NCBI GenBank assembly: GCA_035695765.1
Contig: DASRRI010000074.1
Coordinates: forward strand, 62,001-126,000
From: Dongia_A sp035695765
GTDB lineage: Bacteria; Pseudomonadota; Alphaproteobacteria; Dongiales; Dongiaceae
Length of the DNA stretch: 64,000 nucleotides
Direction: 5' to 3'
This document shows positions 8,284 through 15,871 of this stretch, in pieces. Numbering within the stretch: the first letter of the stretch is position 1; each line of letters starts with the position of its first letter. Under the pieces are notes generated by a model. It had not been told where the DNA came from. It made no database searches and was given only the letters and a program-made list of their open reading frames with translations. A program made the position numbers and the translations under genes.

Positions 8284-8970
8284 TCAGCTCAGCTCTGCGC
8301 GTCGGGCGATCCGTTCGACTTCACGGCGGACCAGCCGCTCGACGATGGCCTGCAGATTGGCATCCAGCCAGTCGCGCAGCATCGGCTCGACGGCCTGACG
8401 CACGAGTGTTTCGACCAGCAAGCCCTGGCCCGGTGATTGGACTTCGACCACGGTCTGCGCCCTCCGTGCAATCAATTGCGCCATTACGGAAGCCGATGCC
8501 TCGGCAACGTCGGGGGATACCAGGGGCGGCTCGCCCACGCCCGGTCCCGCCACATGTTCAGTTGGCTCGGCCATCTGCGGCGCCGGCGCAGACCTCCGGG
8601 GCGGCGGAGGTGGCGGCTCGGCTGGTGCCAATTCAATCTCCTCTTCCTCCGCCGGCTCGGGTTCCGGCTCAGGCTCGGGTTCCGGCTCAGGCTCAACCTC
8701 GGGCCCGGGGGCGGGCGGTGGTACGACCTGCTCCTCGACCTCGTCAGTCAGCACCAGCTCCTCTTCCTCCTCCGGGGGCGGCGGAGGGGGTGGTGGTGGC
8801 GGAGGCGGCGGCGGAGCAGCCGCGGCCGGCGGCGGTGGCGGCGCCGCTACCGGCGGTTCCGGCTTCTTCTCCGCTGCATCCTCCGCATTGCCTTCTTCGG
8901 AGATGATGCGCCGGATCGAAGCGAGGATCTCCTCCATCGACGGTTCTTGTGTAGCTTTGGCGTCGTTCAT
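8284..8970 (-). CDS. popZ: Polar organising protein PopZ (DUF2497)
   Basis: A 228-residue protein with the three-part PopZ layout: an N-terminal helix (EPSMEEILASIRRIISEEG, residues 9-27), a long acidic Pro/Glu-rich disordered linker (about 35-150, with runs of proline and an EPEPEP stretch), and the C-terminal oligomerisation helices (LLVETLVRQAVEPMLRDWLDAN to the end). In Caulobacter PopZ forms a polar network that anchors the chromosome origin and cell-cycle regulators. The start is the ATG at 8970, since the conserved part begins there; an upstream in-frame ATG at 9006 adds 12 unconserved residues. Its place between a TolC gene and valS is the standard alphaproteobacterial arrangement. 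Confidence 0.88.
   Translation of the reverse strand: MNDAKATQEPSMEEILASIRRIISEEGNAEDAAEKKPEPPVAAPPPPPAAAAPPPPPPPPPPPPPPEEEEELVLTDEVEEQVVPPPAPGPEVEPEPEPEPEPEPEPAEEEEIELAPAEPPPPPPRRSAPAPQMAEPTEHVAGPGVGEPPLVSPDVAEASASVMAQLIARRAQTVVEVQSPGQGLLVETLVRQAVEPMLRDWLDANLQAIVERLVRREVERIARRAELS
8654..8695 (-). repeat. 18-bp tandem repeat in the popZ linker
   Basis: Two exact 18-bp copies (8654-8671 and 8672-8689) and a partial third encode the EPEPEP stretch of the PopZ linker. All copies keep the reading frame, so slippage here would change linker length by six residues per unit. Confidence 0.75.
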
Positions 8971-9144
8971 GACCTCGTCCCCGGAGGTGCTACTCCCGGC
9001 GTACAAACCAAATGTGCGCCATCGGCCGGCCTGTCCCCGGCTGGCTCGGGCGCAACCCCAGCAATCCTAGCTACTTCGGTGTGGTTTCTCAAGGAATGGG
9101 TTATATCGTCACGCAGCCGAAATCAGCCCAGTCTATTCAAGGCG

Positions 9145-10506
9145 TTATTCGACACCAGGACCGGTTCCAATGAACTTATTCCGGACCGCGTCGTAATGCT
9201 GCCTGGGATCGTAGTATTCTGCGTTGAGGGCCAGATTTTGGGCAGTCAATGAGCCCCCCGCCGCCAGCACGCGAAACTCCGCCACCACGCGGTCGGTCTG
9301 GGACGAAACCAGGCTGACCTGCGCGTTCAGCACCTCTTGCTGTGCGTCGAGGACGTCGAGGATGGTCCGGGCGCCGACCTCCTGCTCCTGCCGCACGCCT
9401 TCGAGGGCGATCTCGGTCGCTTTTACTTGTTCCTCAAAAGACCGCGTTTGAGCGATCGCGGTTTGCAGGGCCGTCCAGGAGTTGACAGCCTCCCGCTCCG
9501 CAGCTCGCAAGGCTTCGTCGGTCTGACGCTTGGCTTGCATGTACCGCTGCTTTGATTGCCGCACACGGGAGTCGGGCGCACCCGCCTGATAGAGGGGGAC
9601 CGTCACTTGCCCGATCACCGAACCCACATCCTCTTCGCTGCCGCGTGTGCCGAGGTCCTGCTGGCGCTGATAGCTGCCTTCGATCGCGACATTTGGCAGC
9701 ATGTCGCTGAACTGCACGTCGATATCGTCCTTGGCGGCGCGTTCCTGGAATTGCGCGGCGCGGACGGCTGGGGCACCCTGCGAGAGGGTCGTGGATTCTT
9801 CGCGACTGGAGGGAAGGTGCGGCGTTTGATCCGGCATCTTCACATCGACCGGATCATCACCGATCACTTGACGATAGATCGCCTGCGAAGTCGTCAATTG
9901 ACCTTGCGCCTGGATGCGCGAAGCGACGGCGCCCTGCAAACGCGCCTCGGCCTGCGCGACGTCGGTGCGCGTCAACTCGCCGACGTCGAACCGCGCCTGA
10001 GTTGCCTCGAGCTGCGCCTGCAGCACCTTCTCGTTATTGCGGTTGAGATCGAGCACGGAGGCATCACGCACGACGTTCATGTAGGCAGTCACCGCCGCCA
10101 GCAACACATTCTGCTCCGCGTCCGTCAGCTGGGCGCGGCCGGCCTCGACCAGGTTCTCCGCCTCCGACGTGCCCGCGACAGTGCCGAAACCGTCAAAGAT
10201 CGGCTGGCGGACGGTGACGCCATAGCTGCGCGGATTGGTCTCCTGCTCCAGCGGCAGAGGCTTATGCTGGTCATCCCACTCGTGTCCGCCCTGCGCAGTG
10301 CCAAGCACCGTCGGGCGCCATTCGGACAGCACTTGCGGCACGCCCTCATCGGTCGCACGCAATTGTGCGCGGGCGGCCTCCAGCGTCGGGTTGGAAGAAT
10401 AGGCCGCCGCCAGTGCGTCATAGAGGCTGGCGGCTTGCGCCGTGCCGATGCCGCTTGGCAACGCCAGCATGGCTGCGCCCAGCATCCCACATCGCAAAAA
10501 AGGCAT
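9145..10506 (-). CDS. tolC: TolC family outer membrane channel
   Basis: A 453-residue outer membrane efflux/secretion channel. A signal peptide (about residues 1-25, ending in GTAQA) is followed by SLYDALAAAYSSNPTLEAARAQL, the typical TolC start of the mature protein, and by two OEP repeats with the usual helical motifs (LDLNRNNEKVLQAQLEATQ near 155 and VGARTILDVLDAQQEVLNA near 370). It forms the outer membrane trimer for tripartite efflux or type I export. The start at 10506 is chosen because the signal peptide begins there. It sits between the Pcm-like gene and popZ, the housekeeping tolC position in Alphaproteobacteria. A second TolC-family gene lies at 12988-14397. Confidence 0.9.
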   Translation of the reverse strand: MPFLRCGMLGAAMLALPSGIGTAQAASLYDALAAAYSSNPTLEAARAQLRATDEGVPQVLSEWRPTVLGTAQGGHEWDDQHKPLPLEQETNPRSYGVTVRQPIFDGFGTVAGTSEAENLVEAGRAQLTDAEQNVLLAAVTAYMNVVRDASVLDLNRNNEKVLQAQLEATQARFDVGELTRTDVAQAEARLQGAVASRIQAQGQLTTSQAIYRQVIGDDPVDVKMPDQTPHLPSSREESTTLSQGAPAVRAAQFQERAAKDDIDVQFSDMLPNVAIEGSYQRQQDLGTRGSEEDVGSVIGQVTVPLYQAGAPDSRVRQSKQRYMQAKRQTDEALRAAEREAVNSWTALQTAIAQTRSFEEQVKATEIALEGVRQEQEVGARTILDVLDAQQEVLNAQVSLVSSQTDRVVAEFRVLAAGGSLTAQNLALNAEYYDPRQHYDAVRNKFIGTGPGVE

Positions 10507-10526
10507 AGCTGAGACCGGCACGATCT

Positions 10527-11183
10527 CTAGAACACGAACCGAGCCGGCGCAGCGAAGCCCGGCAGCGGCGCAACGTTCGCGTCGAACAGGATGCGGTGAG
10601 AAACCGTGTTGCCGCTCTTGATCCACAAGGCTGCCCGACCAACGCCCCGATCCATCAGCACGCCGACCATGCGTCCGCCATCGGCCAGCTGGCTCGTCAC
10701 GGCAGTTGGCACCTGCTCGACCGCGCCATCGAGATAAAGAATGTTGTAGGGCGCGTGCTTGCTGCAGCCGGCATTCAACGCGCCTTCGACGACGGCCGCA
10801 TTGTCGATCGCCAGCTCGCCAAGGACTGCGCTCGCACGCTGCGCCAAAGCAGACTCCGACTCCAATGCAACCACAGTGTTGACCAGGCGAGAGAGCAAGG
10901 CCGCGGCGTACCCGGTCCCGGCGCCGACGACCAGCGCGATATCGTCCGGCTTCGCCTCTGCCGCCTGGATGAGGCGCGCGGTCACCATCGGCTCCATCAG
11001 GTAACGGCCCGGCGCGATCTCCAAGTCATCATCCACGTAAGCGCGCGCACGCGCTGCCTCCGGCACGAACCGCTCGCGCGGCAAGGAGCGGATCGCTTCG
11101 ATCAGCTGTTCATCCGTCACCTTGTTGGTGCGGACCTGGCTGTCCACCATGTGCTGGCGCGCGATTGCATAATCCATTTTCAA
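10527..11183 (-). CDS. Protein-L-isoaspartate O-methyltransferase-like protein
   Basis: A 218-residue Rossmann methyltransferase of the PCMT family. The SAM-binding glycine loop is VVGAGTGYAAALL near residue 84 and ARQHMVDSQVRTNKVTD at the N terminus is typical of the alphaproteobacterial branch found beside tolC. The stretch that in canonical PCMT reads T-I-S-Q-P and carries the active-site Ser is here RYLMEPMVTARL, without that Ser, so repair of isoaspartyl residues is doubtful. It may be a divergent paralogue of other specificity. Start at 11183 or at the ATG two codons later. tolC starts 20 bases downstream, so they are likely co-transcribed. Confidence 0.82.
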   Translation of the reverse strand: MKMDYAIARQHMVDSQVRTNKVTDEQLIEAIRSLPRERFVPEAARARAYVDDDLEIAPGRYLMEPMVTARLIQAAEAKPDDIALVVGAGTGYAAALLSRLVNTVVALESESALAQRASAVLGELAIDNAAVVEGALNAGCSKHAPYNILYLDGAVEQVPTAVTSQLADGGRMVGVLMDRGVGRAALWIKSGNTVSHRILFDANVAPLPGFAAPARFVF

Positions 11184-11438
11184 GTCTTGCCCTCTCGACT
11201 GAGGCCCCTTTGACGGACAAGGAAGTGGCTGGTTTTGCCGCCAAATTCCGCCGGATGTCCAATGATCTTTCCAGGATGGTTATAGCCGCCGGAACATCCA
11301 AACTCAACGCGCGCGCCCCCGTTCTGGCCCCTGCCATACCCGGCCCTGCCGCGCTTGACCGGCTCGCCGTCTCGGCCCTATACGTGCGCTCGCCAAACAC
11401 GGCCGCCCCCTCGGGACCCTCCTGATCCGGCCGCTTCC

Positions 11439-11512
11439 GGCCCGGTGGCAGAGTGGCCATGCAGAGGACTGCAAATCCTCGTACGTCGGTTCGATTCCGG
11501 CCCGGGCCTCCA
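11439..11512 (+). tRNA. tRNA-Cys (anticodon GCA)
   Basis: A full cloverleaf can be folded: acceptor stem GGCCCGG / CCGGGCC (seven perfect pairs), anticodon stem GAGGA / TCCTC around CTGCAAA, giving anticodon GCA, and T arm GTCGG TTCGATT CCGGC. Discriminator T and an encoded CCA follow at 11509-11512. It lies alone on the plus strand in a 380-base space between two minus-strand genes; nothing else is seen in that space. Confidence 0.95.
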
Positions 11513-11557
11513 ACTTCCTGTCTGAAACGAGCCTTCCTGACCGAAACCTGCGGCCGG

Positions 11558-12793
11558 CTAGTCAAGCTCGGCGAACCGGTCGAGCCGGCGCAGCATCGGA
11601 AACAGCCCCACCCAGGATAACGTGATCAGCAGCGTCATGCTGCCGCCGACCAGGACTGCGGCAACCGGCCCCAGCAGCGCGCCGCCGCTGCCGGCGACGA
11701 ACATGCCAAGCTCGTTCGAGGCACCAATGAAGACCGATTCGACTGCCGTCACCCGGCCACGCAGCTCATCGGGCGTTGCCAGCGGCACCAGCGTGCCGCG
11801 GATGAAGACGCTCACCATGTCCGCCGCGCCCAGCACCAGCAGGGCCGCGAAGGACAGCCAATAGTCGCGCGACAGACCGAAGGCTACGGCGGCAACGCCG
11901 AACAGCCCGACCGCCATGAACAGCCGCCGTCCGACGTGCCGCTGCAATGGGAACTGCGTCAGCAGCAGCGCCGTCGCCGTCGCACCGAAGCCCTGGGCAC
12001 TGCGCAGCAGGCCGCCGGCATCCGCACCGACATGGAGAATATCCTGGGCGAACACCGGGATCAGCGCGGTCGCGCCGGAGAACAGAACGGCAAACAGATC
12101 GAGCGAAATGGTCGCGAGCAGCAGCCGGTTGCGGAAAATCAGGATGAGGCCCGCCAGGATGGCGGCCAGGTCGCCGCCTGTCCGCGCGGAGACCGCGACG
12201 GGCCTGCCGCGCATCATGAAGGCGCAGATGACCGCGCCGGCGAATCCAAGCGTTGCGCCGCCATAAGCGACCGAAGGCCCCAGGGCATAGAGCAGGCCGC
12301 CCAGGCCCGGGCCGGCTATGGTAGCGACTTGCCAGCTGGTTGAAGACCAGGCGACGGCGCTGGCAAAGTTTTCTTTCGGCATCAGGCTCGGCATCAACGC
12401 CCGCGCCGCAGGCGTCGCGATCGCGCGCGCCACGCCGAAGCAGAAGGCCAGTGCGAGGATAGCGATTTCCGTAACGTGGCCGGTGAAGGCCAAGCTGACC
12501 AGGACCAGCGCCGCGGCAAGCTCTGCGCCGATCCCTGTCAGGATGAGCCGCCGCCGGTCCCTTCGATCCGCCATATGCCCCGCCGGCAGCGCAAGCAGCG
12601 CAGCGGGCAGGAATTCCACCAGCCCGACCAGGCCGAGCTGGAACGGATCGTGGGTGATTTCATAGATCTGCCAAGCCAAGGCCGTCGCCTGGATCTGGAG
12701 GGCAATGGTCGCCAGGAAGTTCGCCCCGGCATAAAGCGCAAAATCGCGCGCCCGGAGTGCAGCCAGACCGGGCCCCCACCTTCTTGCAGTCAT
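11558..12793 (-). CDS. MFS transporter, EntS-like (MFS_3)
   Basis: A 411-residue permease with about twelve hydrophobic segments spread evenly along its length. The N-terminal signature ALYAGANFLATIALQIQATALAWQIYE-like pattern (residues 17-43) and the loop GHMADRRDRRRLI after helix 2 are typical of the DUF894/EntS group of major facilitator exporters, whose known members export siderophores or drugs. No substrate can be deduced: no biosynthetic or regulatory gene adjoins it. The ATG at 12793 is the only good start. It stands as a single gene between tRNA-Cys and the type I secretion operon. Confidence 0.85.
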   Translation of the reverse strand: MTARRWGPGLAALRARDFALYAGANFLATIALQIQATALAWQIYEITHDPFQLGLVGLVEFLPAALLALPAGHMADRRDRRRLILTGIGAELAAALVLVSLAFTGHVTEIAILALAFCFGVARAIATPAARALMPSLMPKENFASAVAWSSTSWQVATIAGPGLGGLLYALGPSVAYGGATLGFAGAVICAFMMRGRPVAVSARTGGDLAAILAGLILIFRNRLLLATISLDLFAVLFSGATALIPVFAQDILHVGADAGGLLRSAQGFGATATALLLTQFPLQRHVGRRLFMAVGLFGVAAVAFGLSRDYWLSFAALLVLGAADMVSVFIRGTLVPLATPDELRGRVTAVESVFIGASNELGMFVAGSGGALLGPVAAVLVGGSMTLLITLSWVGLFPMLRRLDRFAELD

Positions 12794-12920
12794 GATCGCT
12801 AGCTCAGCCGGCCAAATCCGCAGTACCGCCGATGTCGCAGGACGCTTGATGGAAAATCTATCCTAACATGCCATGGCCGGTGAGGGCCGGCTACGCCTTT
12901 GACATCTTTGCAACAGCGCC

Positions 12921-12952
12921 AAACAAAAACCGCGCGTGAAGATCACGCGCGG
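12921..12952 (-). terminator. Intrinsic terminator of the type I secretion operon
   Basis: A perfect 10-bp inverted repeat (CCGCGCGTGA, loop AGA, TCACGCGCGG) lies 36 bases past the stop of the TolC-type gene. On the minus strand the hairpin runs into TTTTTGTTT, a textbook intrinsic terminator. It marks the end of the exporter-HlyD-TolC operon. The rest of the 194-base space up to the MFS gene shows nothing further. Confidence 0.85.
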
Positions 12953-12987
12953 TCTGTAGTCAGGAGCGCTCGTAGTGAGGGGACGGC

Positions 12988-14397
12988 TCAGCCGCCCTCG
13001 CCCGGCGCCTTGGTCTCGAACTCCACCTCGCCCGGAGTTGCTTCCGTCGGGAAAGCAACGCCCAGCGCCTGCACCAGCTCGCCCTGAGAGGCCAGGATGC
13101 GGTAGTTGGCGAACAGCTCTTCGTAGTTGGCGGTAATCAGGTCGTTCTTCGACAGGAACAGCTCGTTGGTCGCGTCGAGCAGATCGAGCAGGCTGCGCTG
13201 GCCGATGTCGAACTGCTGGGCGTACACGTCGCGCGTGTTCTGGTTCGCCTCAACCTGATCGGTCAAGGTCTGGATCCGGTTGCGCTGCGTGTCACGCTCG
13301 CTCCACGACAGGCGAACGTCTTCCGCCACCTCGCGCTCGCGGACGCGCAACTGTTCCTGCGCCTCCGCCTTGCGCCACTTGAACTCGCGCACGCGCGCCA
13401 GATCGGCGCCGCCACGATAGAGATTGTAGCGCGCCACCAGCAGGAACGTGGCGCTGTAGGTCGTGTCTTCGCGACCGGCATTGTGACGGTTGTTGTTGCC
13501 GATCACCTCGAGATCAAGGCGCGGATAAAGTGGCGCCGCTTCCTTGTCGATCTCGGCGTCGGAAACCCTGACGTCCGCCTGGGCCAGCAACACCTTGGGA
13601 TTGGTCGTCAGACCTTTCGCCACCGATTCTTCTTCGCTCGGCGAGATCATCGAACCGTCAAGCGTCACGGCTTCCAGATCCTGGGGTTCGACGCCGATCA
13701 CGCGCTGGAAAGTCGCACGCGCATCGCGCAGATCGCCTTGGATCTCGTTGAGATTGGTGCGGGCGGTCGCCAAGCGCGCTTCGGCCTGGCGGACGTCGGC
13801 CACGTTGCCGCCGCCGAGTTCCGCGCGCCGCTGCACCAGGCGCAACGTCTCCTCATGGGCCCGCACGTTCTCTTCGGCGTTGGCGACACGCTCGGTGTGG
13901 CGCTGCACGTCGAGGAATACTTGCGTCGCATCGAGTGCGGAAACCTGGCCCTGATCCTGGACACGCTGGCCCGCAGACGCGATGCGCTGCTTCTGACGCT
14001 CGACCTCGGAGCTGGTCTCGAAGCCGTCGAAGATGCGCTGCTGCAGCGTCACCTGGGCGTCGCGCCGGCCATACAGCCAGCGGCCGTGATCGTGGACGCC
14101 CTGGTTGGTCCGAGCGTTGCCGACGTCGGTCGTCTCGTTTTCCGAGAAATCGATGCCGGCATCGAGCCGCACGTCGATCTGCGGATAGTAGAGCGCGCGC
14201 GCCTGGCGCAACTCGTAATCGATCGCGCGGCGGTCTTTGACCGTAACGCCGACCTCTGGATTGGTAGAGATCACCAGTCCGACCGCGTCTTTGAGCGACA
14301 TGGCGGACGAAGATCCCGCAAACCCGGCAATGCCGGTCAAAAGTGCCGTACCAAGCAACAGCGTTGTACGACGAAGCGACGAAGCTCCCAACTTCAT
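12988..14397 (-). CDS. TolC-type outer membrane channel of the type I secretion system (LapE-like)
   Basis: A 469-residue outer membrane channel protein. A signal peptide spans about residues 1-32 (ends SSSAMS), then AVGLVISTNPEVGVTVKDRRA begins the OEP repeat. Further helical motifs are QRIFDGFETSSEVERQKQR near 113 and IGQRSLLDLLDATNELF near 398, the region that forms the alpha-barrel tip. It follows the HlyD and exporter genes in the same direction after 141 bases and ends in a strong terminator, so it is the outer membrane partner of this system, matching LapE/AggA in Pseudomonas. ATG at 14397 is preceded by GGGGGA. The 141-base gap with repeated TTAGT boxes hints at a promoter of its own. 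Confidence 0.9.
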   Translation of the reverse strand: MKLGASSLRRTTLLLGTALLTGIAGFAGSSSAMSLKDAVGLVISTNPEVGVTVKDRRAIDYELRQARALYYPQIDVRLDAGIDFSENETTDVGNARTNQGVHDHGRWLYGRRDAQVTLQQRIFDGFETSSEVERQKQRIASAGQRVQDQGQVSALDATQVFLDVQRHTERVANAEENVRAHEETLRLVQRRAELGGGNVADVRQAEARLATARTNLNEIQGDLRDARATFQRVIGVEPQDLEAVTLDGSMISPSEEESVAKGLTTNPKVLLAQADVRVSDAEIDKEAAPLYPRLDLEVIGNNNRHNAGREDTTYSATFLLVARYNLYRGGADLARVREFKWRKAEAQEQLRVREREVAEDVRLSWSERDTQRNRIQTLTDQVEANQNTRDVYAQQFDIGQRSLLDLLDATNELFLSKNDLITANYEELFANYRILASQGELVQALGVAFPTEATPGEVEFETKAPGEGG

Positions 14398-14465
14398 TGG
14401 ATTTCCCCCAAATACTGACTTTTTGGCGAGGCCCCCGCGGACCCACGACAGCTAAGAACCGAACT

Positions 14466-14507
14466 CTTTAGTAACCATACACTAAGATTGTGTCCCTTTC
14501 GCTTAGT
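14466..14507. promoter_or_regulatory. Repeated TTAGT/ACTAA boxes upstream of the TolC-type gene
   Basis: Three related boxes lie in the gap before the channel gene: CTTTAGTAACCA (14466-14477), ACTAAG (14481-14486, inverted) and CTTAGTACCA (14502-14511). They form a dyad with TTAGT/ACTAA arms plus a direct repeat. This could be a binding site for an unknown regulator. Evidence is the symmetry alone. Confidence 0.3.
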
Positions 14508-14538
14508 ACCAGATTTGCGAGTCGCCCGCACCTATTTT

Positions 14539-15867
14539 TTAACGCTCTGACAGGGCGGTATCTCTCGCCTTTAGGATGGGTTTAAGGAGGTATTCTAGGA
14601 CCGTTTTCTTACCAGTCAAGATATCGACGGTTGCAGTCATGCCCGGAATGATCTGCAACTCCCCGCCGTCCTTGCCGATCAGGTAGTTCCTATCGGTGCG
14701 CAGACGAACGCGGAAGAACATTTCTTTCTTCTCATTTTCGATGGCGTCCGCGCTGATCTGTTCGACCTTCGCGTCAAGGCCGCCATAGATACTGTAATCG
14801 TACGCCGTGATCTTGATCTTGGCATGCTGTTCGGGCGCGATGAAGCCGCGGTCCTGCGGCCGGATCTGCGCTTCGATCAGCAACGTGTCCTCGATCGGCA
14901 CGATCTCCATCAATTCTTCTGCCGGTTGCAGCACGCCGCCGAGGGTGTGAACCTTGATCTGCTTGACCGTGCCATAGACCGGCGATTTCAGGCTCTGCTC
15001 GCTGCCCTGCTCCACAGCGCCAGAGAGCAACTCCCGCACCGAGGCGAGCTCGGCGCGATGCTGGTTCATCTGCTGCGCGGCGTCAGCGCGGAAGGTCGCA
15101 TCGATCTCTTTCAGCTTGGCCTGCGCTTCGGCGAGGGCCGCACGCGCCGGCGGCCGCGAGGCCTCGGCGTTGGAGATCTCCGACTGATATTGCTGCACTT
15201 CCTGCTGCGCGCGCAGCAGGTCGACCTTCGAAGCGATGTTGTTTCTGACCAGCGGCTCCAGGATGTTGACCTGCTGTTGCGCGATGTCGAGGCTCTTGCG
15301 TGCCGTCGACACCTTGGTATCGATCTGCCGCAGCTCCTGCTGCTTGGTCTCGACCTGCGACTGGAGCGTCGTGCGCTGGGACTGGACCTGCTGCTGGCGG
15401 ATGACGAAGACCGACTTCTCGGTCTCCACGACTTCCGGCGCCTCCTTCATAATATCTTCGGGGAAGGCGATCTGGGATGGATCGTCCTTGCCGCCGATCT
15501 CGGCCTGCAGCCGCGCCAGGGCGGCAGACGAGGTCCATTTGCGCTGCTTCAGCTCCGCTTCGTTGGTCGAGAGCTCGGTATTGTCGAGGACCGCAAGCAC
15601 CTGGCCCGCCTCGACGATGTCCCCTTCCCGCACGTTGAGGGCCTTGATCTTGCCGCCCTTCACGCTCTGGATCACCTGGGTCTGGCTGGAGGGAATGACC
15701 TTGCCCTCGCCGCGCGTGATCTCGTCCAGCACGGCGTAGTGCGCCCAGACCAGGCCGGCCACGACAATGAAAATGAGGCTGAACAGCAACAGGTGGCCGA
15801 ACAGCTTGGTGCCTTCGCGTTCCGTCTCGGACGGATCGATCCAGAGATCTCGATTGGTCAGCGACAT
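14539..15867 (-). CDS. HlyD family type I secretion adaptor (LapC-like)
   Basis: A 442-residue membrane fusion protein that links the inner membrane exporter to the TolC channel. It has one N-terminal transmembrane helix (LLLFSLIFIVVAGLVWAHYA, residues 26-45), a first lipoyl half (GKVIPSSQTQVIQSVKGGKI, then LNVREGDIVEAGQVLAVLD), a long coiled-coil hairpin (about 100-265), the second lipoyl half and the C-terminal beta-barrel with the RTX signature GMTATVDILTGKKTVLEYLL near the end. Size and order match HlyD/LapC. It starts 4 bases after the exporter stop, so the two are one transcription unit. Confidence 0.93.
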   Translation of the reverse strand: MSLTNRDLWIDPSETEREGTKLFGHLLLFSLIFIVVAGLVWAHYAVLDEITRGEGKVIPSSQTQVIQSVKGGKIKALNVREGDIVEAGQVLAVLDNTELSTNEAELKQRKWTSSAALARLQAEIGGKDDPSQIAFPEDIMKEAPEVVETEKSVFVIRQQQVQSQRTTLQSQVETKQQELRQIDTKVSTARKSLDIAQQQVNILEPLVRNNIASKVDLLRAQQEVQQYQSEISNAEASRPPARAALAEAQAKLKEIDATFRADAAQQMNQHRAELASVRELLSGAVEQGSEQSLKSPVYGTVKQIKVHTLGGVLQPAEELMEIVPIEDTLLIEAQIRPQDRGFIAPEQHAKIKITAYDYSIYGGLDAKVEQISADAIENEKKEMFFRVRLRTDRNYLIGKDGGELQIIPGMTATVDILTGKKTVLEYLLKPILKARDTALSER

Positions 15868-15871
15868 GGTA

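Noticed and set aside
8780..8850. GGC/GGA-rich stretch as a possible non-coding repeat element
   Set aside because: It is in frame in popZ and encodes the polyproline part of the linker.
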